Positions 44,044 to 54,797 of a stretch of 64,000 nucleotides of DNA are shown here, piece by piece. The stretch is from NCBI RefSeq assembly GCF_030272615.1, contig NC_081407.1, positions 149,171,744 through 149,235,743 on the forward strand, read 5' to 3'. Under the pieces are notes generated by a model. It ran no database searches. It had not been told where the DNA came from and worked only from the letters and a program-made list of their open reading frames with translations. Source of the stretch: Cryptomeria japonica. Lineage: Eukaryota; Streptophyta; Pinopsida; Cupressales; Cupressaceae. A program made the translations under genes and the position numbers. Positions within the stretch are counted from its first letter, which is position 1, and the number at the start of each line of letters is the position of its first letter.

Positions 44044-45639
44044 TGATAGGGAGATACTCAAGAATTGGCTCAATTTGTGTGTTTGCAATCAATTTGGCTT
44101 GCAAGTTCCCTTAAAGGTAATTATTGAAGGTTTTGTCACTTGTTTAGGTACTATTTCTTTGATGTCTTTCCTTCTCTAAGCTTCATAACAACCCTGAGAT
44201 CTTCCTACCATGTCAGTTCTTGTTTTCACTCAAACTTGCTCTCAAGTCTCAAAAAATGAAACTTAGCTTCTTAGCTCCGAACACTAAGATCACTCACCAA
44301 GAGTTGCAGGAGGTTTAGGACATTGTCTAAAATCCTCTTAGGCTTAATTAAATTTGGTTTGATGGTCTTTCAATTTGTCTTCTTACCTGATTTGAGGAAA
44401 AGCTCAAAACAGGGCTACAAGAAAAGAGCCTCAATTAGCCCTCCAAAACTGCTAAAATGCTTATAACTCCACAAAATGCCAAAACACCTCATGAAAATTT
44501 TACATTTATGGATACCCTTTATGGAGATATTTCAAATTTTTTCGATGAGGAGGTTTGAAAGGACTGTACAACTGCTGTCCTATAAATGTGCCTAAAAACA
44601 AGGGTTTTCAAGGGTTTTAAGTCTCCAAACTCTTCTTCAGACCACAAAATCTTTTGAGAAGGTTTGTACCATCATTAATAATCCTTCCAAATTCCTTCCC
44701 TACAAGCATAAAGAAAAACACTTGATGCACAACCAATTTCAAGAGGAAAAGTGCTAAAAAACCATTGTATTTCAATACTTTGGCTGCTCAAAATGCATTT
44801 CTCAACTAATTATTCATTGGAACACTCTTCCATATGTCTTACAAGATCTGATAAAACTTAATTCCACCTTGGGAAACCAAAATAAGGTTCACTTGGTGTG
44901 TGTTTGTAGAGCAACTTTGTTTTCACCATGAAAGTTCACTAGCTGAGCTATGGGAGCTCGCCTAGTTAGCAACAAAAACCACTTTCTTTACCATTGCCAA
45001 TGAAAAAAAACATGTATGTACAAGAAGGATATGTATAAAAAATTGACTCTTAGAGACCATGGAGAAAGAGCCAAAGAAAATCAAGTTGCTTCCATTATTG
45101 AAGCTAAATCCTTACTCAACTGAGAATAGGGCAAAAACAAAATAATTTTGCTACAATGCTAAAAATCCACACCATCACACAAAACTAGGTGAGAAAGATA
45201 CACTCACCACCCAAATCATGCCCAGGTACAGACCAATAACCACCTTTTCCCTTATTTTTACAATTTTTCCAAAAAATCTATCAAAATGTTGCTTGACAAC
45301 TTTGACAATTTTTAGTACAATGAGCATTTTTGACTTGTGAGCCAAATAGACTTAACTCCACCATGTGAAATGGTTTTTTATAACCACACAAACATATTTC
45401 AATGCCTAACAAGGATTTATAAGGCATTTTGACCATTCCAGGCTTACAAAGCATAAAATGTCAAAAATAGACCAAAATCTCAACAACCAACAAAACTAAG
45501 ACACAAAGGACACTTAAAAACACTAAACACACCCTTTGGACATACAAAAAGTCCATTATTCAATTCAGACCAACATTTGCCATTTGAAACCAAAATTTGA
45601 TGAAGTGCTCCATGAGCTTCACTAGGTGCTCCTGCACCA
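44044..45639 (-). mobile_element. Gypsy-2 3' LTR
   Basis: Begins TGATAGGGAGATACTC and ends GGTGCTCCTGCACCA. It lacks a segment of about 186 bp present in the 5' LTR at 51485-51670. Confidence 0.93.
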
Positions 45640-45651
45640 TACTCCCCCAAA
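45640..45651 (-). other. Gypsy-2 polypurine tract
   Basis: The minus strand reads TTTGGGGGAGTA directly before the 3' LTR. Confidence 0.82.
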
Positions 45652-45670
45652 GACAAAGAAGTCAAGTGAA

Positions 45671-46210
45671 TCAGTTTGGAACCAATGAGGGGTTAATTAC
45701 AGATTGAAGAAAGTTTGATTTAGGTACCCAAGTAGCCTCAGATTCTAGTTTGTTCCTCCACTTGATCAAATGCTCCATATAGACTTGGTGCCGAGTCTTT
45801 TTGAGAATCCTAGAATCCAAAACTTTTTTAGCTTGAGGCATGGGTGTAGAAGGAAGAGGCAGGTCTGAAAGTGATTGGTGAACTTATGAAACTCTCTCAT
45901 CCTCCTTGGGAAGCTGCCCTTTCTATGCAACCAAATCTACAATATTGAAGATAGGAGACAATACAACATCATTAGGCAAATCAATCTTATAAGCATTAGA
46001 GACATACTTAGCCAAAACCTTACAAGGACCTATCCTCCTCATTTGGAGTTTGCTGGGAATTCCTTTTTGAAGTCTGGACTTATTCAAGCGCACCATCACA
46101 AAGTCACCAACTAAAAATTGTACATCTTTCCTTGTTGCATTAACTCTAGCTTTGACCTTCTGTGAAGCATCTTCGAGAGCTTGCTTTACTTGATCATGAA
46201 CCTCCTTCAT
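45671..46210 (-). pseudogene. Gypsy-2 integrase C-terminus and chromodomain
   Basis: The ORF begins MKEVHDQVKQALEDASQKVK and has the integrase C-terminal block (FLVGDFVMVRLNKSR, LQMRRIGPCKVLAKYVSN). A TAG near 45923 interrupts it. The frame continues to a chromodomain, KVLDSRILKKTRHQVYMEHL followed by IKWRNKLESEATWVPK, which is better preserved than in gypsy-1 because the W-x-x-x-x-x-E-A-T-W segment has no stop. Ends at 45671 next to the polypurine tract. Confidence 0.87.
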
Positions 46211-46973
46211 AGACTGAGCTACATCATCAACTTTACCACTTCTTTATTTCACATTACCAAGGTTTCTCAACTCCATAACACCTCTTGGGTGCATACTATG
46301 CACTATCTCAAAAGGACTCTTACCAGTAGCCCTGTTGACACTGTCATTGTAGGCAAACTCTGCTTGGTGAAGAATCTGATCCCAACTCTATCCATACTCT
46401 TTTTTCAAACACCTTAAGAGGTTGCCAAGTGTCCTATTGACCACCTCTATTTGGCCATCGGTTTGGGGATGATAGGTTGAACCAAAAGACAAGTTAGTAC
46501 CCAATCTTTTCTAAAGGGTTTTCCAAAAATGTCCAAGGAATTTGACATCTCTATCTGAAACAATACTAATAGGAAAGCCATGGATTCGAATAACCTCTTT
46601 GAAAAAAAAAAAGTGCAATGTGACTAGCATCATGAGTAGTTTTGCAAGGAACAAAATGTGCCATTTTACTGAATCTATCAACAACAACAAAACTGCTATC
46701 AAAACCAAGCTTTGTGTTGGGTAAACCAACCACAAAATCCATACTCACACATTCCCATGGCCTTGTAGGAATGGGTAATGGCTGATAAAGACCAACATTG
46801 GTAGATCTGCCTTTTGCCTTTTGGCAAACCATACACTGCTCAACATACCTCCCGATATCCCTTTGCATTCTTGGCCAATAGTAGAAATGTTGCACAAGTT
46901 CCAATGGCTTGTTTAGACCAAAATGACCACTCAAACACCCATTGTGCTTCTCTTGGATCAAATTTTCCCTCAT
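46211..46973 (-). pseudogene. Gypsy-2 integrase
   Basis: The H-H-C-C region is complete (EKHNGCLSGHFGLNK, RYVEQCMVCQKAKG). The catalytic core starts [19 protein letters not shown] and [20 protein letters not shown], after which an A-run near 46606 (a string of Lys/Phe codons) shifts the frame. The neighbouring frame then gives [20 protein letters not shown] with the second catalytic Asp, and PQTDGQIEVVNRTLGNLL near 46440-46470 has the catalytic Glu. All three catalytic acids survive in the DNA, split over frames. Confidence 0.88.
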
Positions 46974-47046
46974 TGAGCCTTTGCAAACACACGACTATCC
47001 ACCTCTAAACAACAAACCATTTTGCAAGGTAAAGTCAATATATTCA

Positions 47047-47799
47047 CTATGAAAATGGTTTTGAAATTCTTGACAAACCTTGTAAATGGCTAATGGCTGC
47101 AAAATCTTCATCATTTGGATACAAATCCTTGAAGCAATCAACTCCAAAACTCTGAATCTGCACTTCTTGCACTATTAGTAGCCTTCTATTCAAAGCATCT
47201 ACTACTTTATTACATTGTCCCTTCTTATGCTTAATGGAAAATGTATATGATTGCAAGTACTCAACCCATTTAACATGCCTATGACTCAAGTTATCTTGTG
47301 AATTCAAAAAACTAAGAGCTTGATTATTTGTGTAAACAACAAACTCTTTGGGCAACAAATAGTGCCTCCATTTTCGAAGAGCTTGGACAAGAGCATACAA
47401 TTCAAGATCATAGGATGAATACTTCTTTTTTGCATCATTGAGCTTTTCACTAATGAAAGCTACTGGTGTATTATCTTGACTCAAAAAAACACCAACTACT
47501 ATGTTGCTTGCATCACATTCAATAGCGAATAACTTATCAAAAATAGGAAGAATGAGTACTGGTTGTGTAGCTACCTTTTGTTTCAAGAGTTCAAACCCCT
47601 TATTAGCTTCTTTGGTCCACTGAAACTTTGTCTTGACTCCACCTTTTATAGTATCTAGCATAGGTGCACAAATCTCACTGAATCCCCTTATAAACTTCGT
47701 GTAGAACTGTGTCAAACCATGAAATCTTCGCACTTCACTTGTTGTTTTTGGTGTTGGTGAATTGGTGATGGCTTCCACCTTTGATGTGTCCATTTTCAA
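47047..47799 (-). pseudogene. Gypsy-2 RNase H and integrase linker
   Basis: A long frame from LKMDTSKVEAITNSPTPK through the connection sequence, RNase H (FAIECDASNIVVGVFLSQDN, VAFISEKLNDAKKKYSSYDL, ELYALVQALRKWRHYLLPKE, VVYTNNQALSFLNSQDNL) and HVKWVEYLQSYTFSIKHKKG to a linker. In the third catalytic block the usual T-D-x-x-x-L reads T-N-N-Q-A-L, so one active-site Asp is replaced by Asn. It lies in frame with the reverse transcriptase across a TGA at 47809-47811. Confidence 0.9.
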
Positions 47800-47808
47800 G
47801 TCTCCACC

Positions 47809-48399
47809 TCAAACTACAAAACCAAGATAGACTAGTTCTTGCTTCATAAATTCACACTTCTCCAAGTTTATTCTTAGTTTCTCATCATACAATTGTTGCA
47901 ATACAAATTTAAGATGCTTTAGATGTTCATCTTTTATTCTACTGAAAATTAAGATATCATCTAAGTATACACCAACAAATTTACCAATAAAATCTTTAAG
48001 CACTTCATTCATGAGTCTCATGAATGTACTAGGAGCATTAGTGGGACTGAATGGCATAACAAGCCACTCATAAAGTCCTTCATTAGTTTCGAATGTTGTT
48101 TTCCACTCATCACCTTCCTTTATCCTGATTTGGCGGTAACCACTCTTGAGATCAATCTTTGCAAAAATATTTGCACCTCCCAAGCAATCCATCAAATCTT
48201 CAATCCTTGGGATAGGGAATTTGTATCTGATAGTGATTATATTAATGGCTCTTGAATCTATGCATAGCCTCCATGTTCCTCCTTTCTTTGGTGCTAACAC
48301 TGTAGGTACGAAACAAGGACTTATGCTCTTCCTTATCACACCTTGATCTAACAATTCTTGTATTTGTCTAGCCACTTCTTTATTATGTTCTGGCATCAT
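47809..48399 (-). pseudogene. Gypsy-2 reverse transcriptase
   Basis: [60 protein letters not shown] and the catalytic [19 protein letters not shown] are all in one open frame. F-G-L of the usual MPFGLTNAP is F-S-P here. The frame ends at TGA (47809-47811) after LVYLGFVV, the same position as in gypsy-1. Apart from that stop the domain is uninterrupted. Confidence 0.93.
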
Positions 48400-48528
48400 C
48401 TTATAGGTTGCTTTGTTGGGTAATGAGGCTCCCAGAATGAAATCAATTTGATGGCTTATGGCTCTAGTAGGTGGTAGGGTTGTTGGTGCTCCATCACTTA
48501 TGATTTCTTTAAAGTTGTCTAGTATTTA
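48400..48528 (-). other. Gypsy-2 linker between protease and reverse transcriptase
   Basis: Degenerate coding linker. On the minus strand readable pieces include ISDGAPTTLPPTRAISHQIDF, then further codons leading to MMPEHNKEVARQ. It has an in-frame stop. Confidence 0.55.
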
Positions 48529-49122
48529 CTACACTTCATGAGGTATTTGAACCTTCTTTTCTTTCCTTTCTTCATTTGGTTTCACTATGAGAGAAAATCC
48601 CACTCCTTCACCCTCTTCAAGAGTGTTTATGAACTCTTCTTCACTCACCAACAAGGCATTTGGGTTTTTGGACTTGCTACCCTCTCCTTCATCATTTAAG
48701 GACTGAATTTTATATGTGACTACAACTTTTTGAAAAGAATAATATTTATTCTCACCATTATGAATGGGTTTTCTATCAACTTGCCATAGCCTACCCAGAA
48801 GTAGGTGGCAAGAATTCATTGGGAGTATATCACACAAGATTTTATCCTTATAACCCCCTATTGTGAACTCAACCCAAGCTTGTTCCTCTACCACCACATG
48901 CTGCTCCTTGTTGAGCCAAGTGACCTTATATGGACTACTATGTGGAACTCTCTCCAATTTAAGTTTATTTGTTGCTTCCTCTGACACAATATTGTCTGTA
49001 GACCCTAAATCTATCACCACTCTGCACACCTTACCCATGATCTTGCACTTGATTCTAAATAAAGATCTTATTTGAGTTGGTTCCTCTTTGTTTGAGTACT
49101 TGATCAAGCCTCTTCTCATCAT
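48529..49122 (-). pseudogene. Gypsy-2 aspartic protease
   Basis: The open frame has FRIKCKIMGKVCRVVIDLGS, the retropepsin active-site block, with D-L-G where gypsy-1 has D-S-G, then VTWLNKEQHVVVEEQAWVEF, a conserved strand pair, and ILPMNSCHLLLGRLW. A Glu/Lys-rich tail follows. The catalytic Asp is retained, but Leu at the second position is unusual and would be expected to impair the enzyme. The preceding stretch connects to the zinc-knuckle end of gag. Confidence 0.88.
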
Positions 49123-49204
49123 TAAAATTTCCCCATCTTATAAAGCTAAACTCACTTCTTGTGTATTACCGCTTGCTACATCTTCTTGCACATATGTCAC
49201 TCTT

Positions 49205-50260
49205 CTTTCACCTCCTTGAGATGAAAAAGATTTCTCAGGGTATCTATAGGCGGGATGACCCAACTTTTGGCAATTGTAACACTTCATGGTGGAGAAGTAG
49301 GACCCTCTTCACGGTCCACTAGATCTACCTCTTCCTGGGTTGCTAGATCCCCTTCCTCTATAGCTTCTCTTGCTATTAGAATCCCCACTTTTCTCTATAA
49401 ATTTGGACTCTCCTTGGGAACTTTGATCAGATCCTCTTCCACCAAAATCGCCTCTATGGCATCTACCACCTCTTCCCCTACCTCTGCCTCTGTTGCTTTG
49501 TTCTTTCTTCTTCCTACTTTTCTCTTCCACTTTGAGTACCAGTTGGTAGCACTTCTGCACTGTATTGGGACACAATAAACTCAACTCTTCTTGTATATTC
49601 CATCTCAAGCCATTGAGATATCTTGAAAATTTTATGTTCTCATCTTCCACAACCTTTGACCTCAAACATAGTCTTTGAAACTCCTTTGTATATCTGCTCA
49701 CATCTAACTCCCTTTGCCTCAAATTCTGCCTCTTCTTATGTAGTTGTATTTCATAATCATCTGGTATGTAGGTTTCCTTGACCTTAGACACCATTCCTTT
49801 CCAGGTTTCTATAGGTTGTTTCCCCTCTTTTTCTCTCTCAGTTTGAATGAACTTCCATCATGTTAAGGTAGTCCCTCTCAACCTAGACTTAGCTACCTTC
49901 ACCTTCTGGGTCTCTATCACCTCATCACATTCAAAGTGATTCTTCAGGCCTTCAATCCACTCCATGACTAAATCTAGATCCATCTTGCCACTAAAAAGAG
50001 ATACACCTTCTAAGGTTTTTCCACTCAATGTATTCAAGGCCTTCAAGAAAGGTTCTTGTTCAAGAATAGGGTCAAGTATAGGGATCTCATCTTCTATTGC
50101 TACCAATTTGCCCTTATTGTCCAACTTATCACTCACTTCTCCAGTCCTAACCTCTACTAAAACTAGTTTTTATCTCTAACTGGTCCAATCTCTCCCTTAG
50201 TGCTCTATTTTCCTCTTCTTGGTCTTTTACCTTCTTGGATAACTCAGCATTGGTCACCAT
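49205..50260 (-). pseudogene. Gypsy-2 gag
   Basis: Starts at MVTNAELSKKVKDQEEENRA (ATG at 50260-50258), the same start as the conserved one in gypsy-1. A frameshift near 50165 follows. The Gag domain has LVMEWIEGLKNHFECDEV, SRLRGTTLT and then a TGA where gypsy-1 reads TTW-W-K-F, so a Trp codon has become a stop. The frame continues with ETYIPDDYEIQLHKKRQNLR, RYLNGLRWNIQEELSLLCPN and an Arg/Gly-rich stretch to a knuckle, CYNCQKLGHPAYRYPEK, in which the last Cys is Tyr. Confidence 0.9.
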
Positions 50261-50297
50261 ATTGAAACTACTCACTTCTACCCAAAACTTACTTCTT

Positions 50298-50309
50298 GCT
50301 TTGATACCA
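50298..50309 (-). other. Gypsy-2 primer-binding site
   Basis: TGGTATCAAAGC on the minus strand, three bases from the 5' LTR. Confidence 0.9.
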
Positions 50310-50312
50310 CTA

Positions 50313-52119
50313 TGATAGACTCAAGAATTGGCTCAATTTGTGTGTTTGCAATCAATTTGTCTTACAAGTTCCCTCAAAGGTAATTGTTGAAGGTTTTGTC
50401 ACTTGTTTAAGTAATATTTATTTGATTTCTTTCCTTCTCTAAGATTCATAGCAACCCTGAGATCTTCCTACCATGTTAGTTCTTGTTTTCACTCAAACTT
50501 GCTCTCAAGTCTCAAAAAATGAAACTTGGCTTCTTAGCTCCAAACACTAAGATCACTCACCAAGAGTTGCAGGAGGTTTAGGAAATTGTCTAAAATCCTC
50601 TTAGGATTAATTAAACTTGGTTTTATGGTCTTTCAATTTGTCTTCTTACCCGATTTGAGGAAAAGCTCAAAACAGGGCTATAAGAAAAGAGCCCCAATTA
50701 GCCCTCCAAAACTACTAAAATGCTTATAACTCCACAAACTGCCAAAATACCTCATGAAACCTTTGAATTTATGGATACCCTTTATGGTGATATTTCAAAT
50801 TTTTTCTATGAGGAGGTATGACATGACCGTACAACTGCTGTCCTATAAATGTGCCTAAAAACAAGGGTTTTCAAGGGTTTTAAGTCTTCAAACACCTTAT
50901 CACCATTCCAAACTCTTCTTCAGACCACCAAATATTTTTATAAAGTTATATAATATCATTATTAATCCTTCCAAATTCCTTCCTTGCAAGCATAAAGAAA
51001 AACACTTGATGCACAACCAAGTTTCAAGAGGAAAAGTGCTAAAAAACCATTGTATTTCAATACTTTGGCCGCTCAAAATGCATTTCTCAACTAATTATTC
51101 ATTGGAAAACTCTTCCATATGTCTTAAAATATCTGATAAAACTTAAATCCACCTTGGGAAACCAAAATAAGGTTCACTTGTTGTGGGTTTGTAGAGCAAC
51201 TTTGTTTTCACCACGAAAGTTCACTAGCCGGGCTATGGGAGCTTGCCTAGTTAGTAGCAAAAACCACTTTCTTTGCCATTGCCAATGAAAAAAAATATGT
51301 ATGTAAAAGAAGGATATGTATAGAAACTTTACTCTTAGAGGCCATGGAGAACGAGCCAAAGAAAATCAAGTTGCTTCCATTATTGAAGCCAAACCCTTCC
51401 TCAACCGAGAATAGGGCAAAAATAAAATAATTTTGCTACAATGCTAAAACTCCACACTAGCACACAAAACTAGATGAGAAAGATTTAAAACAACATGAAA
51501 CAACTTCCCAAATGAAAATGATACAGCCAAATGCTCAGGAAGTACAAACTGCTATACCATTTAGAGCAAAAAAGTGTAAGAAAAATGACAAAATCTTGAG
51601 TTTTTGTATTGAAATCTTCTTTTCTTCGAATGCCAACCTGATACAAAGTTGTGTGAGGATTTAAATAGACACTCAAAACCCAAATCATGCCTAGGTATGG
51701 AACAATAACCACTTTTTGCCTTATTTTTATAAATTTTCCAAAAAAATTGTCAAAATGTTGCTTGACAACTTTGACAATTTTTGATACAATGAACATTTTT
51801 GACTTGTGAGCCAAATAGACTTAACTCCACCATGTAAAATGGTTTAATATAACTACACAAACATATTTTAATTCCTAATAAGGATCTATAAGGCATTTTG
51901 ACCATTTTTCCACATTTTGCCCATTCTAGGCTTACAAAGCATAAAATGTCAAAAATAGACCAAAAACTCAACAAACAACAAAACTAAGACACAAAGGACA
52001 CTTAACACACTAAACACACCCTTTGGACATAAAACAAGTCTAATTGAGACCAACATAGGCCATTTGAAACCAAAATTTGATGAAGTGCTCCATGAGCTTC
52101 ACTAGGTGCTCTTGCACCA
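50313..52119 (-). mobile_element. Gypsy-2 5' LTR
   Basis: Begins TGATAGACTCAAGAATTG and ends GGTGCTCTTGCACCA, followed by CAAAT. It contains a segment (about 51485-51670) that is absent from the 3' LTR. On the minus strand this includes GTCTATTTAAATCC, a TATA-like sequence. Confidence 0.94.
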
Positions 52120-52124
52120 CAAAT

Positions 52125-53200
52125 CAAGTATCGGTAAAGCATAGACAGATGCTAGTGGAAACATATACTGGTAAACAATACAACTTAAAAATTAACTAGA
52201 TAATCAATGCAAAGAAACCATACCACATAACACCATGATTTGTATGTGGAAAACTTGGAAAGGGAAAAACCAAGGTGAGAAGCCTACCCACAGTCAGATG
52301 ATACTTCTGTACAAAGTATGTGTTACAATGAGGGGCCTGCACTTGCAAGAAGGCACACTGCTTAGACATTACCGCTCATTAAAAAAGCATCCCATTGACT
52401 ACAAAGAGGCTACAACCTTCTCAAGATTAATGGACAACAATCCAATAGAGTGAACTACTAGAAATAACATCTACCATGCCTGATTACAGTCCTGGTTAAG
52501 CTCAATGCCAAAGGACTAAATCCTTGTCTGAATCCAATTTGATCACCAATGATCGATCAACTCGTCTTCTTGAATGATATTACAATATTCACACAATACA
52601 TTCCTTGACCATGACCTTTTCAATAACCATGATACTTTACAAAGAGTTTCAATCTCTTATTTATTCAACCCTAAGGCCTAAACCAATTAGGTCGGCCACC
52701 TAATAATATCATTACATAATTCCATTTACAATGATATGCCATATCGTCTTAAGACCAAAACAATAATTACAAATCCATAAATCATCTTGCATCATCTAGG
52801 TAACATGTAGAGTACATGCTAGCATGATACCGGTCCATAACCTAGATAGGTATCAAACCTATTCTGGGTCACCACGCCAAAGAAATGTCTTCAAGCAATT
52901 GAAGCACGATCAAAGAACATCTTCAACATGTTGTTCTCAAAATATGATTCCCCTTAAGATCCTTATAATAATATGATAAACTCTATTTGTAGAAGAGAGA
53001 TCACAGAGAAGGAAACTTTTAGAACAACATATGACAAGGTTTGATTAACCTTCTACACTTCGAACTTGTCCAAAGTTCAGGTGGGTATACCTTTTGTGAA
53101 CTGAATTCACACTTTTAAAAGACAAATCCACAGTAAACCAGTCCAAAAACTAGTGGATCTTATCACCTTAAAACCTACTGAAATAAAGAAATAAAACTTG
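52125..53200 (-). mobile_element. LTR B, second part
   Basis: Continues LTR B after gypsy-2. It has the TATGTGGAAAACTTGG, AGCCTACCCACAGTCAGATG and TTACAATGAGGGGCCTGCAC blocks that LTR A has at about 418-530. The match to LTR A continues to near the LTR end (AACCTACTG.. versus AACCTACCG..). It is cut at 53200 by copia C shortly before the expected terminus. Confidence 0.75.
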
Positions 53201-54733
53201 TGTTGACAATATTACATTATAACAGACAATGAAAGATTGTTGACATTTCAATAAGGATATTGAGAAGGTTGTTGATGATTATGGACAGAACTGATTAAAG
53301 ATGTTTTACTATCTTGATATTATTATTTTGTCATTGATGTCAAGAAATTGATTTTCTAATTTAGTATGATGTTGCCATATTTTGAGAAGTATGATATGAA
53401 GATTATAAAGAAGTCGGTAAAGACATAGGAAAGAATATGATGAATAAGGGGATAAGTTATTCAATGGGCAACTCTACCGAGTCAGACAATGATGATATCT
53501 TGATGTTTTAGATTGTTTTAACATCATACATATGTTGTAAAATGTAAAGGTTAATACTATACCATGTTATCAGGCAAAGAACCTAGTCGGTAAACCCTAA
53601 GGAACCTAGTCGGTAAACCCTAAGGTTATCGCAGTCAGTTAATGAAGACATAATGTGTACCGAGTGAAGTTTAGTATTCACCGAGTTGTAACCAAGCTAC
53701 AATAGAATGCATTAAATGTTTACATGTGATATTTAATGAATGATGCTGATGAGCTGGAGTGGATCAATAATTGGTAAGCTATGGAAGAAGTTTGTTAACG
53801 AATCTAAGGCAATGGAAAGTCGGCAAGAAGATCTACAGCTCAAATTGAACCACATTACCCTAACACAAGTTCGAAGGTGAATGTGCAAGTTCCAAGGCAG
53901 GGTAAAACATTATCAGATCGAAAGATACAATGAACCTGGACAAGATTGAAGATCTGATGGCTATGATTGATCATGAGAAATGTGATCAAGGAGATTAAGC
54001 GGTTAGAAGATTGTTTATAAATAGGAAACTGTTGATAAACAATGCATGCGAGCAAGTGTATGCATAGGGATGCTACATAGTGATTACCGAGCACAGAAGC
54101 TTGAAGACCTATTTCAATAACAAAGTATTGATGCCCAACAGATAGACAAGATTAGTTCTATGTCTAGATTGTATTGAACAAATAGGAATCTGCTTTAGCA
54201 TTTTAGATGTGAAGTTGCAGACAGATTGTATTACTGTTATTTTGTGAAAGTTACAGGAAATCTCTTAATCGAGTGGACTTAACAGTCTTATATGTAAATC
54301 CTCTAACAAGGTGACATTCTGATTGAGTGTTTGAAATCCTTTGACAAGGTCACTTCTAACAAAGTGAAGATCCTAACAAATTTGAGGGAAATCCCTTAAC
54401 CGGGTCACATCTAGCAATGTGTTTGCTATCTTTAATAGGATTTGCTTTTAACCGAGCATACTCTAGAAGAGTATATTTCTTAGTGGGTCTAAAATCCCAT
54501 AGTGGTTTTTCCCTATTTGAGTTTCCACGTTAAATCTAGTGTTATGAGGTTTATATTGTTCATATGCTTTTGAGTTTGCACGTTTGACACTTTTTGGTTA
54601 TATTACTAATATATGTGTTACCAAGGTTGAATCTGATGTTTTTATGGATGATTAAGTTTGTATGATTCACCCCCCCCCCCTCTCATCTTGTTGGCTATTG
54701 GATCTGTACTTATATTAAGTATCAGAAATATCA
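53201..54733 (+). mobile_element. Copia C 5' LTR
   Basis: Starts TGTTGACAATATTAC and ends AGAAATATCA. It carries a 23-bp tandem duplication (53579-53601 and 53602-53624) that the 3' LTR lacks. C-run at about 54669, as the complement of the G-run in the minus-strand LTRs. Confidence 0.93.
54016..54023 (+). promoter_or_regulatory. TATA box in copia C LTR
   Basis: TATAAATA, in the context GTTTATAAATAGG, well placed for a U3/R boundary; conserved in the 3' LTR at 60225-60232. Transcription would start about 30 bp downstream. Confidence 0.65.
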
Positions 54734-54735
54734 AT

Positions 54736-54747
54736 TGGTATCAGAGC
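54736..54747 (+). other. Copia C primer-binding site
   Basis: TGGTATCAGAGC, a perfect plant initiator-Met-type site, two bases after the LTR. Confidence 0.95.
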
Positions 54748-54797
54748 TTTGGACTTTGAAAGGAAAGTTTAAAGGCACTTGAGTTAAAGATCCAAAG

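Larger units (their letters stand above)
44044..52119 (-). mobile_element. Gypsy-2: chromovirus, same family as gypsy-1
   Basis: A complete minus-strand element with LTRs at 44044-45639 and 50313-52119, the perfect target-site duplication CAAAT (44039-44043 and 52120-52124), a primer site at 50298-50309 and a polypurine tract at 45640-45651. The coding order is the same as in gypsy-1 and proteins align throughout, but pol is more complete. The 5' LTR is about 200 bp longer than the 3' LTR. It inserted into LTR B, so it is younger than B. Stops and frameshifts make it non-autonomous. Confidence 0.94.

Noticed and set aside
53855-54094. 79-codon minus-strand ORF in copia C LTR, repeated at 60064-60303
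   Set aside because: Present twice only because the LTR is present twice; antisense to the LTR and without motif.
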